Notes under the pieces: generated by a model
Told to the model about the DNA's origin: nothing
Database searches by the model: none
The model's input: the letters and a program-made list of their open reading frames with translations, nothing else
NCBI GenBank assembly: GCA_937868035.1
Contig: CALMLK010000345.1
Location: 1 to 7,765 of the forward strand
DNA from: an uncultured Alphaproteobacteria bacterium
GTDB taxonomy: Bacteria > Pseudomonadota > Alphaproteobacteria > Rhizobiales > Aestuariivirgaceae
DNA length: 7,765 nt
Reading direction: 5' to 3'
Made by a program: the position numbers and the translations under genes
Part shown: positions 1 to 6,359 of the stretch, piece after piece
Layout: each line of letters opens with the position of its first letter
Numbering within the stretch: the stretch's first letter is position 1

Positions 1-512
1 CGCGTCATGAGATAGTAGCAGGCTGAACACAGGCAGGAGAGCAGGGCAAACACCACGCCCCAGTTGAAGGCCTGCAACCCGGGGCGGATGATGATCATCA
101 CACCCAGAAAACCAACCATCACCATGCTCCAGCGCCGCACGCCCACCTTCTCCTTCAGCACCAGTGGAGAAAGCGCGGTGATCAGCAACGGCTGCACGAA
201 ATAGATCGCCACCGTATCGGCGATGGGCAGGAACTTCAGCGCCGTGAAGAAGAAGGCCGTGCCCATGATGAGGAAAAGGGCGCGCAGGCTGTTGAACAGC
301 GGGTTCACGGGCTTCAACGCATCGGTGCCCGCCGCGCGCAACACCAGCGGCAGCGTGAACAGCGAGCCAAAGAAGAACCGCGCCCACACCATCTGCGCCA
401 CCGGAATGCCGAGCTGGCCGAGGTATTTCGCGCAGACGTCAATGAACGGCAGCACGGCCATGGCCGTCAGGATCAGCGCAATGGCCTTGAGCGTATTGTG
501 TTGCGGTTTCAA
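1..512 (-). CDS. EamA/DMT-family membrane transporter (3' end outside window)
   Basis: This is an integral inner-membrane transporter of the drug/metabolite transporter (EamA) superfamily, which exports or exchanges small metabolites; the substrate cannot be told from sequence. The visible 170 residues contain about six hydrophobic segments, near residues 8-27, 36-55, 72-92, 95-113, 121-138 and 145-165. They are separated by short basic loops such as KEKVGVRRW, and an Arg-Pro-Gly follows the fifth segment, as is usual in EamA domains. Family members run to about 290-300 residues with ten segments, so roughly 120 residues lie beyond the window edge. I place the start at TTG (512-510), giving MKPQHNTLKAIALILTAM. 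The only nearby ATG (517-515) is in another frame and meets TGA after two codons, while GAAAGG sits 6 bases before the TTG. The gene begins 10 bp after the dehydrogenase stop, which indicates a shared operon and probable translational coupling. The family call is firm; the start is moderately sure. Confidence 0.88.
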   Translation of the reverse strand, partial: MKPQHNTLKAIALILTAMAVLPFIDVCAKYLGQLGIPVAQMVWARFFFGSLFTLPLVLRAAGTDALKPVNPLFNSLRALFLIMGTAFFFTALKFLPIADTVAIYFVQPLLITALSPLVLKEKVGVRRWSMVMVGFLGVMIIIRPGLQAFNWGVVFALLSCLCSACYYLMT

Positions 513-518
513 ACCATG

Positions 519-524
519 CCTTTC
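519..524 (-). promoter_or_regulatory. Ribosome binding site for the DMT transporter, overlapping upstream stop
   Basis: On the minus strand GAAAGG lies 6 bases before the proposed TTG start at 512 and overlaps the TGA stop (525-523) of the dehydrogenase. This arrangement decides the non-ATG start and suggests that ribosomes ending the upstream gene reinitiate on the transporter. Confidence 0.5.
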
Positions 525-2946
525 AAACCCGGATGCGGGCGTTTTCCGGATCCCAGATGCTCTCGGGAATGATACGCGCCTTCCTCATCTCTCCAAACAT
601 CATGATATCGAACGATGTTCCTTCCGCCGTGGCATCGGGCGGCACATAGGCGAAGGCGAGCGACTTGCCCGTCGCGTGGCAGAAAGCGCCAGAGGTTGTG
701 ACGCCGACCACCTTGCCGTCCCGGTAGACGGGCTCGTTGCCCACACAATCTGAGTCGGTGTTGTCCACGCTCATGTAGACGAGCTTCATGCGCGGGCCCT
801 TCTGCTGGCGCGACAGGCTGGCCGCCTTGCCGGTGAAGTCCGGCTTGTCGAGACGGATGAACCGCTCCATCGACGCTTCGAACATGTCGATCTCGGCCGT
901 CAGTTCCGAGCCCCAGCCGCGATAGCCCTTTTCCATGCGGAGCGAGTTCATCGCATAAGTACCGAACAGGCTGAGGCCGTGCGGCGCACCCGCCTTCATC
1001 AGGGCATCGAACACCGCCTGCATGCCGGCGCGGGGCACGTGCAGTTCCCAGCCCAGTTCGCCGACATAGGTCATTCGCAGCAGGCGAACGCCATCCACAC
1101 CCGCCACGGTCCGCGTCTTGGCTGTGAGCCAGCGGAAGGACGGCGATGAAAGATCAGTGTCGGTGATAGTCTTGAGCACATCGCGCGATTTCGGACCCGC
1201 GAGGATCAGCACGCCGTAGTCATCCGTCACGTCCGAAATGCTGACATCGTCCGTGTCCGACTTGCGCCACGTCAACTGGTCCATGTCGTACAATTGCGCT
1301 GCGGCCGCCGACAGAACATAGAAGTGATCCGCCGCCAATCGCGTGATGGTGAGTTCGCTCTCGATGAAGCCATTTGCGTTGAGGAGATGCGTGAGGATGA
1401 TGCCACCGTCTTTTTCAGGCACCTTGTTGGCGCAGATGCGGTTGAGGAAAGCGAAGGCATCGCGTCCCTTCACTTCGAATTTGGCGAAGGTCGAGAGGTC
1501 CATGAGGCCAACACGCTCGCGCACCGCCATGGCCTCGTCCTTCACGGCATTCCACCAGTTGGAGCGGCGGAAGGAATAGCGTTCGCCCTCACCGGAGCGG
1601 TCATACCAGCGGGTCCGTTCCCAGCCGAAGATCTGCGCGAACTGCGCGCCATGCCGGGCCAGCGTGTCGTGCAACGCCGAGGTGCGGAGGTTGCGGCCCA
1701 CCGCATGCTGCTCCGCAGGCTTGTAGCAGTAATACATGTGGTGATAGTCGGCGACGGAAACCTCCGCCGTGTAATCCTTCGTGGCCCACGGCCCGAAGCG
1801 GCGCGGATCGAATTCGCGCATGTTGATCTCGGCCTGGCCGTGCACCATCCACTGCGCCAGATACTTGCCCGCACCACCACCCTGGCAGATGCCGATCGAT
1901 GCGCCGCAGTGCATCCAGTAGTTCTTCGGTCCATGGGCGGGGCCGGAGAGGTAGACGCCGTCTGGCGTGTGGGTGATGGCACCGGAGATGATCGACTTGA
2001 TGCCGGACTTGCCGAACAGCGGCAGGCGTTCCGTCGCCTTTTCCAGCCACGGCATGATGCGGTCGAGTTCATTGGGTTCGAGCTCGCTTTCATAGTCCCA
2101 GCGCGGCGGCCGGCCGTCCCAGCAGGTGTGGGCCGTCGCCGTTTCATAGGGGCCGATCAGAACGCCGTTGGTTTCCTCGCGCAGATAGGCGTGGGAGTAG
2201 GGGTCGCGCACCACCGGCAATTCCATCTTCAGGTCGACGAGTTCCTGCAGGGGCTCGGTGATGATGTACTGGTGCAGCATGTTGGCGATGGGGGCGAGAT
2301 GGCCTGTCCACGAGGCCACCACGTCGCAGTAGGAACCGGCGCTGTTCACCACATGCTCGCAATCGATGGTGCCCTGGTCGGTGAACACGCGCCATTCGCC
2401 ATTGGGCAGGTGCTTGATGTCGGTCACCTGCGTACGCCGGTAGATGGTGGCGCCCAGGTTGCGCGCGCCCGTCGCCATGGCATTGGTGACATCGGCGGGC
2501 GCCACATGGCCGTCAGTCACGGTTCGGAAGGCGGCCTTGACCCCGAAGGTTTCGAGATAGGGGTGATACTGCTTGATCTCGGACGGCCCGATGATCTCGC
2601 CTTCGTACCCCGCGAGCTTGGAGATGCCATAGACGTATTTCAGCCAGTTCACCTCTTCGTCCGTGGTGGCCAGCCTCAGGCCGCCGCAGCCATGCCAGGA
2701 TACCGCCTGCCCGGTGAGCTTCTCCAACTGCGGGTAGAGCTGCGTGCCATAGAGGTGCACCTTCGTCATGTTCAGCGAACCGTTGAAGTGCGGACACTGC
2801 CCCGCCGCGTGCCAGGTGGAGCCGGACGTCAGCTCGCCCTTTTCGATCAGCACGATGTCGGTCCAGCCTTCCAGGGCGAGGTGATACAGCAACCCCACGC
2901 CCATGATGCCGCCCCCGACAATGACCACCCGCGCATGCGATTTCAT
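523..2946 (-). CDS. FAD-dependent dimethylglycine/sarcosine dehydrogenase-like protein with GcvT domain
   Basis: This flavoenzyme probably oxidatively demethylates an N-methylated glycine (dimethylglycine or sarcosine) and passes the methylene group to tetrahydrofolate. The 807-residue protein has the DMGDH/SARDH architecture. An N-terminal DAO-type FAD domain (about 5-365) carries the dinucleotide motif G11-G-G-I-M-G16 and acidic E35. It also has S41-G-S-T-W-H46-A-A-G, where H46 matches the His that covalently binds FAD in mammalian DMGDH. The segment PVVRDPYSHAYLREETNGVLIGPYE is also DMGDH-like. After a middle domain, a GcvT-type folate-binding region starts near residue 455, with YVGELGWEL near 629 and LRMEKGYRGWG near 670. 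In the GcvT part the motif reads GFIESELT, lacking the Asp of true T-proteins, as in DMGDH. I chose ATG 2946 over an in-frame TTG at 3006 because GGGAG lies 6 bases upstream and the Rossmann strand begins right after it. No signal peptide is seen, so it is cytoplasmic. Dimethylglycine and sarcosine specificity cannot be separated by eye. Confidence 0.92.
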   Translation of the reverse strand: MKSHARVVIVGGGIMGVGLLYHLALEGWTDIVLIEKGELTSGSTWHAAGQCPHFNGSLNMTKVHLYGTQLYPQLEKLTGQAVSWHGCGGLRLATTDEEVNWLKYVYGISKLAGYEGEIIGPSEIKQYHPYLETFGVKAAFRTVTDGHVAPADVTNAMATGARNLGATIYRRTQVTDIKHLPNGEWRVFTDQGTIDCEHVVNSAGSYCDVVASWTGHLAPIANMLHQYIITEPLQELVDLKMELPVVRDPYSHAYLREETNGVLIGPYETATAHTCWDGRPPRWDYESELEPNELDRIMPWLEKATERLPLFGKSGIKSIISGAITHTPDGVYLSGPAHGPKNYWMHCGASIGICQGGGAGKYLAQWMVHGQAEINMREFDPRRFGPWATKDYTAEVSVADYHHMYYCYKPAEQHAVGRNLRTSALHDTLARHGAQFAQIFGWERTRWYDRSGEGERYSFRRSNWWNAVKDEAMAVRERVGLMDLSTFAKFEVKGRDAFAFLNRICANKVPEKDGGIILTHLLNANGFIESELTITRLAADHFYVLSAAAAQLYDMDQLTWRKSDTDDVSISDVTDDYGVLILAGPKSRDVLKTITDTDLSSPSFRWLTAKTRTVAGVDGVRLLRMTYVGELGWELHVPRAGMQAVFDALMKAGAPHGLSLFGTYAMNSLRMEKGYRGWGSELTAEIDMFEASMERFIRLDKPDFTGKAASLSRQQKGPRMKLVYMSVDNTDSDCVGNEPVYRDGKVVGVTTSGAFCHATGKSLAFAYVPPDATAEGTSFDIMMFGEMRKARIIPESIWDPENARIRV

Positions 2947-2952
2947 GAAAGA

Positions 2953-2957
2953 CTCCC
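2953..2957 (-). promoter_or_regulatory. Shine-Dalgarno site of the dehydrogenase
   Basis: GGGAG on the minus strand lies 6 bases before ATG 2946. It decides between this start and the longer TTG (3006) reading, which lacks a comparable site. It overlaps a GANTC methylation-type site (2951-2955). Confidence 0.6.
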
Positions 2958-2972
2958 GTTCCTTGCGGGCAG

Positions 2973-3007
2973 TTTGAGCGCCACGCGGCAGGGCGGCAAG
3001 GCTCAAA
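2973..3007. repeat. Inverted repeat in the methyltransferase-dehydrogenase gap
   Basis: TTTGAGC (2973-2979) and GCTCAAA (3001-3007) are perfect 7-bp arms around a 21-nt interior that can add a GCC/GGC pair (2980-2982 with 2995-2997). It lies in the 94-bp gap upstream of the dehydrogenase ribosome site. There is no T-run after it on either strand, so it is not a typical intrinsic terminator. It could be an mRNA structure in the operon or chance. Confidence 0.3.
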
Positions 3008-3040
3008 AGGCACGCCGCAGGTGAGCCAGACTGGCGGTTC

Positions 3041-3775
3041 TCAACCCATCGCCTGATAAACCATCAGCGCTGCCGCAGTGGCGACGTTGAGGCTCTCTAC
3101 TCCGGCCTTCATGGGAATTCTCACCAGAGTCTTGCAAGCCTTTGATATCGGCTGTGAAAGTCCGCGCGATTCGGAGCCCAGAACCACCAGGGAATCGCCA
3201 CTGTAGGGGCGGCGGAAATCGGTCTTCGCGGTCATGAGTGTGCCCACCACATCCCCCGTGAAGGCCCTGGCGAAGTCGGCAAAGCCTTCCACCTTCATCT
3301 TCACCAGAGGCACCGCGAAAATCGAACCCGTGGTGGCGCGCACGCATTCCGGCGCAAAGGGATCGCAGCAATCGCCGATGAGGATGATGCCCGAGGCACC
3401 TGCCGCATCCGCTGTGCGGATGATGGTGCCGAGATTGCCGGGGTCGCGGATTTCCTCCAGCGCCAGCCAGCGTCCGTTCTTGGCGGGGTGCGGCTGCACC
3501 TTGGTCCTGAACGCGGCCAGCACGTCATGCGGGTTGTTCTGGCCGGAAAGTTCGCCCATCAGTTTGTCGGTGACGATGAGCGGCCGCACCTCGTCCCATA
3601 GGTGGGGCGGCTTGGTGGCGATCACATGCTCGGGTACCCAGCCCTGGTCCATGGCCCGTTCCAGCATGGCGCGGCCTTCCGCCATGAACAGGCCGGACTC
3701 GCGCCGCCCCTTCTTGTCGGAGAGGGAGCGGACCAGCTTGATGGTTGGATTCTGGAGGGAGGAAATCGGCTGCAT
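3041..3775 (-). CDS. SpoU/TrmH-family RNA 2'-O-methyltransferase (RlmB-like)
   Basis: This enzyme uses S-adenosylmethionine to methylate ribose 2'-hydroxyls in tRNA or rRNA, in the cytoplasm. The 244-residue length is normal for the subfamily with an N-terminal substrate-binding domain. Residues 1-35 (SLQNP, IK, DKKGRRESGLFMAEG) match that domain's usual opening and support the ATG at 3775, although I see no strong ribosome site before it. The catalytic SPOUT knot motifs are all present. Motif 1 is D111-P-G-N114-L-G-T-I-I-R120, with the catalytic Arg. Motif 2 is L199-G-S-E-S-R-G-L. Motif 3 is I220-P-M-K-A-G-V-E-S-L-N230-V. Motif 2 has Ser where Gly or Ala is commoner (GSESRG). It is first in the leftward cluster, 94 bp ahead of the dehydrogenase, and divergent from the molybdoenzyme. 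The exact RNA target is unknown, so no symbol is given. Confidence 0.93.
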   Translation of the reverse strand: MQPISSLQNPTIKLVRSLSDKKGRRESGLFMAEGRAMLERAMDQGWVPEHVIATKPPHLWDEVRPLIVTDKLMGELSGQNNPHDVLAAFRTKVQPHPAKNGRWLALEEIRDPGNLGTIIRTADAAGASGIILIGDCCDPFAPECVRATTGSIFAVPLVKMKVEGFADFARAFTGDVVGTLMTAKTDFRRPYSGDSLVVLGSESRGLSQPISKACKTLVRIPMKAGVESLNVATAAALMVYQAMG

Positions 3776-3823
3776 GGCGTGCTAATAGCAGGGCAGGAAA
3801 CCAGCCGCCATGAGCAACCGCAC
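3776..3823. promoter_or_regulatory. Short divergent intergenic region
   Basis: These 48 bp separate the divergent ATGs of the RNA methyltransferase and the molybdoenzyme. I see no convincing -35/-10 pair for either direction, so at least one promoter probably lies inside the opposite gene's coding sequence. Within it, AGGA (3795-3798) precedes an ATG at 3810 that reads only five codons (MSNRT). Its TGA (3825-3827) overlaps the molybdoenzyme start as ATGA. Confidence 0.35.
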
Positions 3824-5923
3824 ATGAACATCCACGCCAAGCCGAACATCAGGACCGGAATTTCCGTCTGCCCGCATGATTGCCCGAGCGCCTGCGCGCT
3901 GGAGGTGGAAGTGCTGGACGAGAACACCATCGGCCGTGTGCGGGGCGCCAAGGAGAACAGTTACACCCTCGGCGTCGTCTGCGAGAAGGTGGCGCGCTAT
4001 TCCGAACGCATTCACCATCCCGAACGCCTGCTGCATCCCTTGAAGCGCGTCGGCCCCAAGGGATCGGGCAGTTTCGCGCGCATCACCTGGGACGAGGCGA
4101 TGGACGAAATTGCCCGCCGCTTCCTGGCAATCGAATCCGAACACGGCAGCGAGGCGATCTGGCCCTATTGGTATGCGGGCACCATGGGCTTCGTCATGCG
4201 CGACGGCATCGAACGCCTGACGCACGTGAAGAACTATTCCCGCATGTACGGCACCTTCTGCATCGCGCTGAGCTGGCCGGGCTTTGCCGCAGGCGTGGGC
4301 GCCATCCGCGGCGTTGATGCACGCGAGATGCAGAAGTCCGATCTCATCGTCGTGTGGGGCGGAAACCCCGTGAACACGCAGGTGAACGTGATGACCCATG
4401 TCGGCATCGCCCGCAAGCAGCGCGGCGCCAAGCTGGCGGTGATCGACGTTTACGAAACCGGCACCATGAAGCAGGCCGATTACGGCTACATCCTCCGCCC
4501 CGGCACCGATGGCGCGCTGGCCTGCGCCGTGATGCATGTGCTGTTCCGCGACGGCCATGCGGACTGGGACTATCTCCGCCGTTACACCGACGATCCCGAA
4601 GGTCTGCAGGCTCACCTGCACACCCGCACGCCCGCATGGGCCTCGGGCATCACGGGGCTGAGCGTGGAGAAGATCGAGGAACTCGCACGCCTCATCGGCA
4701 CGACCAAGCGCAGCTTCTTCCGCATCGGCTACGGCTTCTCGCGCTCACGCAACGGCTCGGCCAACATGCATGCCGTGACCTCCATTCCCGCCGTCACCGG
4801 CGCCTGGCAGCATGAGGGAGGCGGCGCGCTCCATTCCAACAGCGGCATGTACAAGTGGAACAAGTCGTTCCTCACCGCCAAGAGGGAGGCCAGGCCCGGC
4901 ATCCGCACCATGGATCAGTGCCGCGTGGGCGAAGTGCTGTGCGGCAATCCGCAGGACCTGCAAGGCGGACCGCCGGTGAAGGCGATCTTCATCCAGAACA
5001 CCAACCCCGTCTCAGTGGCGCCGGACCAGACGCGGGTGAAGCAGGGCTTCGCGCGCGAAGACCTGTTCACGGTGGTGCACGAGCAGTTCCTCACGGAAAC
5101 CGCCCGCTACGCCGACATCGTGCTGCCCGCAACGATGTTCCTGGAACACGATGACATCTACCAGGGCGGTGGCCACAGCCACATCATGTTCGGCCGCAAG
5201 CTGGTGAATGCACCGGGCGAATGCCGCAGCAATCACGAGGTGCTGGCCGATCTTGCCCGGCGCGTGGGCGCCCGTCACGACGGCTTCACCATGACGCCCC
5301 GCGATTTGATCGACCGGACCTTGAAGGATTCGGGCCGGCGCGGCTTTGACGATCTCGACGCCGAGAACTGGTTCGATGTGCAGACCGATTTCGAGACGTC
5401 GCACTTCCTCAAGGGCTTTGCCCACGCCGACGGCAAGTATCACTTCCGCGCCGACTGGAAGAAGGCGGCCAGCATCGTCTCCACCATGGGGGCGCTGGGA
5501 CCGTGGCAGGACATGCCGGTTTTCCCGGACCATTGGGCGGTGACTGATCCTGTATCAGCGGAGACGCCCTTCCGCATGACCACCAGCCCGGCCCGCACCT
5601 TCCTCAATTCGTCATTCAACGAGACGCCGGGCTCCCGCAAGCGCGAGGGCGGACCCTCGTTGCAAATTCACCCGGACGACCTCGCGAGCATCGGGGCAGG
5701 GGATGGCGACATGCTGCGCGTGGGCAACGCGCGGGGCGAGGTCGTTTTGCAAGCACGCGCCAGCACCGGCCAGCAACGCGGTGTGCTGATCGCCGAAGGC
5801 ATCTGGAAGAACGAGGACCACCAGACGGGCTGCGGCATCAACAGCCTCACGGGGGCCGACCAGCCCGCGCCCGCCGGCGGCGGGGCCTTCCACGACATCG
5901 CCGTGTGGGTGAAGCGCAGATAG
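3824..5923 (+). CDS. Molybdopterin oxidoreductase, DMSO reductase superfamily, with 4Fe-4S motif
   Basis: This is a 699-residue molybdenum (bis-MGD) oxidoreductase of the BisC/DMSO reductase superfamily; the substrate is unknown. The N-terminus carries a 4Fe-4S ligand set C16-x3-C20-x3-C24-x28-C53 followed by K55, placed like the electron-relay Lys of formate dehydrogenase and NapA. The molybdopterin domain follows from about residue 75 (ITWDEAMDEIARRF, DLIVVWGGNP, QNTNPVSVAPDQ, ARYADIVLPATMFLEHDD). A C-terminal MGD-binding domain runs from about 581 to 697 (LQIHPDDLASIGAGDGDMLRV, GCGINSLTGAD). The Mo-proximal stretch reads YGTFC146IALS150W, so Cys or Ser could be the protein ligand. No twin-arginine or other signal peptide is present, so it is cytoplasmic and needs a soluble partner, none of which is encoded here. 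The frame is open back to 3602, but that part is antisense to the methyltransferase. ATG 3824 sits 15 codons before the first Fe-S Cys, though its ribosome site is weak. Confidence 0.92.
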   Translation: MNIHAKPNIRTGISVCPHDCPSACALEVEVLDENTIGRVRGAKENSYTLGVVCEKVARYSERIHHPERLLHPLKRVGPKGSGSFARITWDEAMDEIARRFLAIESEHGSEAIWPYWYAGTMGFVMRDGIERLTHVKNYSRMYGTFCIALSWPGFAAGVGAIRGVDAREMQKSDLIVVWGGNPVNTQVNVMTHVGIARKQRGAKLAVIDVYETGTMKQADYGYILRPGTDGALACAVMHVLFRDGHADWDYLRRYTDDPEGLQAHLHTRTPAWASGITGLSVEKIEELARLIGTTKRSFFRIGYGFSRSRNGSANMHAVTSIPAVTGAWQHEGGGALHSNSGMYKWNKSFLTAKREARPGIRTMDQCRVGEVLCGNPQDLQGGPPVKAIFIQNTNPVSVAPDQTRVKQGFAREDLFTVVHEQFLTETARYADIVLPATMFLEHDDIYQGGGHSHIMFGRKLVNAPGECRSNHEVLADLARRVGARHDGFTMTPRDLIDRTLKDSGRRGFDDLDAENWFDVQTDFETSHFLKGFAHADGKYHFRADWKKAASIVSTMGALGPWQDMPVFPDHWAVTDPVSAETPFRMTTSPARTFLNSSFNETPGSRKREGGPSLQIHPDDLASIGAGDGDMLRVGNARGEVVLQARASTGQQRGVLIAEGIWKNEDHQTGCGINSLTGADQPAPAGGGAFHDIAVWVKRR

Positions 5924-5931
5924 AGAGGGCC

Positions 5932-6006
5932 ATGCGCTCCTTCATGGCGCGCTTCTGGCGGGCCACCGGTTGTCCTTGCGGCAAATGCCCGATGAATCGA
6001 ATCTGA
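5932..6006 (+). CDS. Possible 24-residue Cys-rich small protein
   Basis: A short ORF begins 8 bases after the molybdoenzyme stop, with a purine-rich AGAGGG just before its ATG (spacing rather short). It encodes a basic, aromatic N-terminus (MRSFMARFWRA) followed by C14-P-C16-G-K-C19, a compact C-x-C-x2-C cluster that could bind a metal or be redox active. About 19 of 24 third codon positions are G or C, like the neighbours. I do not recognise a family. It may be the coupled last gene of the molybdoenzyme transcript, or chance. The last codons contain two tandem GAATC sites. Confidence 0.3.
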   Translation: MRSFMARFWRATGCPCGKCPMNRI

Positions 6007-6070
6007 ACGCTGGCTTCAGCCTGCACTCATCCGTACCCTGATAAAACGTCCCCAAGTTCATGATTTTGGC

Positions 6071-6100
6071 GCATTCCGGCCACTTGGCTGGCCGAAATGC
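6071..6100. repeat. Long hairpin, 12-bp arms and 6-nt loop
   Basis: Arms 6071-6082 and 6089-6100 pair over 12 positions with one C/A mismatch if transcribed rightward. Transcribed leftward, that position is a U-G wobble, so all 12 pairs form, around the loop GCCAAG. No U-run follows on either side. It could end or stabilise a transcript reading leftward past the nucleoside hydrolase, or protect the 3' end of the molybdoenzyme mRNA. Confidence 0.45.
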
Positions 6101-6101
6101 T

Positions 6102-6111
6102 CCGTATACGG
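6102..6111. repeat. Perfect 10-bp palindrome CCGTATACGG
   Basis: The sequence equals its own reverse complement and directly follows the 12-bp-arm hairpin. It could be a compact protein-binding site. No known operator is recognised. Confidence 0.3.
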
Positions 6112-6179
6112 TGGAATCAGCGGCGGGACTTCGGCCGCGTTTACGGATTGTTAAGATGTACGGCGGCGCACAAGTCTTT

Positions 6180-6217
6180 GAAAAGAATCATTTTCCGGTG
6201 AACCAGAATCGGTTCAC
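6180..6217. promoter_or_regulatory. Two adjacent dyads, each with GAATC in the spacer
   Basis: GAAAA-N6-TTTTC (6180-6195, spacer GAATCA) is followed two bases later by GTGAACC-N6-GGTTCAC (6198-6217, spacer AGAATC). The second has perfect 7-bp arms. Both spacers contain a GANTC site, and the dyad centres are 20 bp apart, about two helical turns. The pair ends 10 bp before the small membrane protein ATG at 6228, so it may be its operator. Confidence 0.4.
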
Positions 6218-6227
6218 ACCTCGCCGC

Positions 6228-6359
6228 ATGTCGAACAGCTTCACGGAAGAGCTCGATCACAAGGAACGTGGCCGCCGCCGCGCCCGGTTGCTTCTGCTGC
6301 TCATGGCATTGGCGATTGCCGCAGCCACCCTTGCCCCCGTGGCCGTTCTCGCTGGCTAG
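6228..6359 (+). CDS. Small single-pass membrane protein, 43 residues, unknown function
   Basis: The predicted peptide has a charged N-terminal half (SFTEELDHKERGRRRAR) followed by one strongly hydrophobic helix (about residues 22-42, LLLLLMALAIAAATLAPVAVLAG). This is the pattern of a small inner-membrane protein with its basic N-terminus inside. The frame is open back to 6060, but the extra 56 codons are poorer in third-position G/C and overlap the hairpin, palindrome and dyads. About three quarters of the codons from 6228 on end in G or C, so I start there; no clear ribosome site is visible. Its TAG stop shares CTAG with the convergent nucleoside hydrolase stop. No family is recognised, and it could still be chance. 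Confidence 0.5.
   Translation: MSNSFTEELDHKERGRRRARLLLLLMALAIAAATLAPVAVLAG

Larger units (their letters stand above)
5994..6210. promoter_or_regulatory. Cluster of five GAATC (GANTC) sites
   Basis: GAATC occurs at 5994-5998, 5999-6003, 6114-6118, 6185-6189 and 6206-6210. GANTC is the target of CcrM, the cell-cycle DNA methyltransferase of alphaproteobacteria. By eye the rest of the window has only about ten GANTC sites in 7.5 kb. The cluster falls in the only sizeable gap between large genes, so methylation-sensitive transcription of a neighbour is a reasonable but unproven idea. Confidence 0.45.

Noticed and set aside
223..753. A 176-codon plus-strand frame over the transporter and the dehydrogenase end
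   Set aside because: It is antisense to two genes with clear family features. The peptide is low in structure and matches nothing recognisable.
2947..3006. A 20-residue N-terminal extension of the dehydrogenase from TTG 3006
   Set aside because: There is no good ribosome site there, whereas ATG 2946 has GGGAG at proper spacing and starts directly before the FAD-binding strand.
1294..3024. A 576-codon open frame on the plus strand across the dehydrogenase
   Set aside because: It is fully antisense to a well-supported flavoenzyme gene. Long antisense frames are common in GC-rich coding DNA, and its translation shows no recognisable domain.
3602..3823. A 74-residue upstream extension of the molybdoenzyme
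   Set aside because: Most of it is antisense to the RNA methyltransferase, and it adds nothing like a signal peptide or domain. Family members begin a short distance before the Fe-S cysteines.
5924..6060. Intrinsic terminator for the molybdoenzyme
   Set aside because: Only 4-bp stems are visible and no T-run follows, so no terminator is supported.
6060..6227. An upstream extension of the small membrane protein
   Set aside because: Third codon positions are much less G/C-rich here and the stretch is full of inverted repeats, which fits regulatory DNA better than coding sequence.
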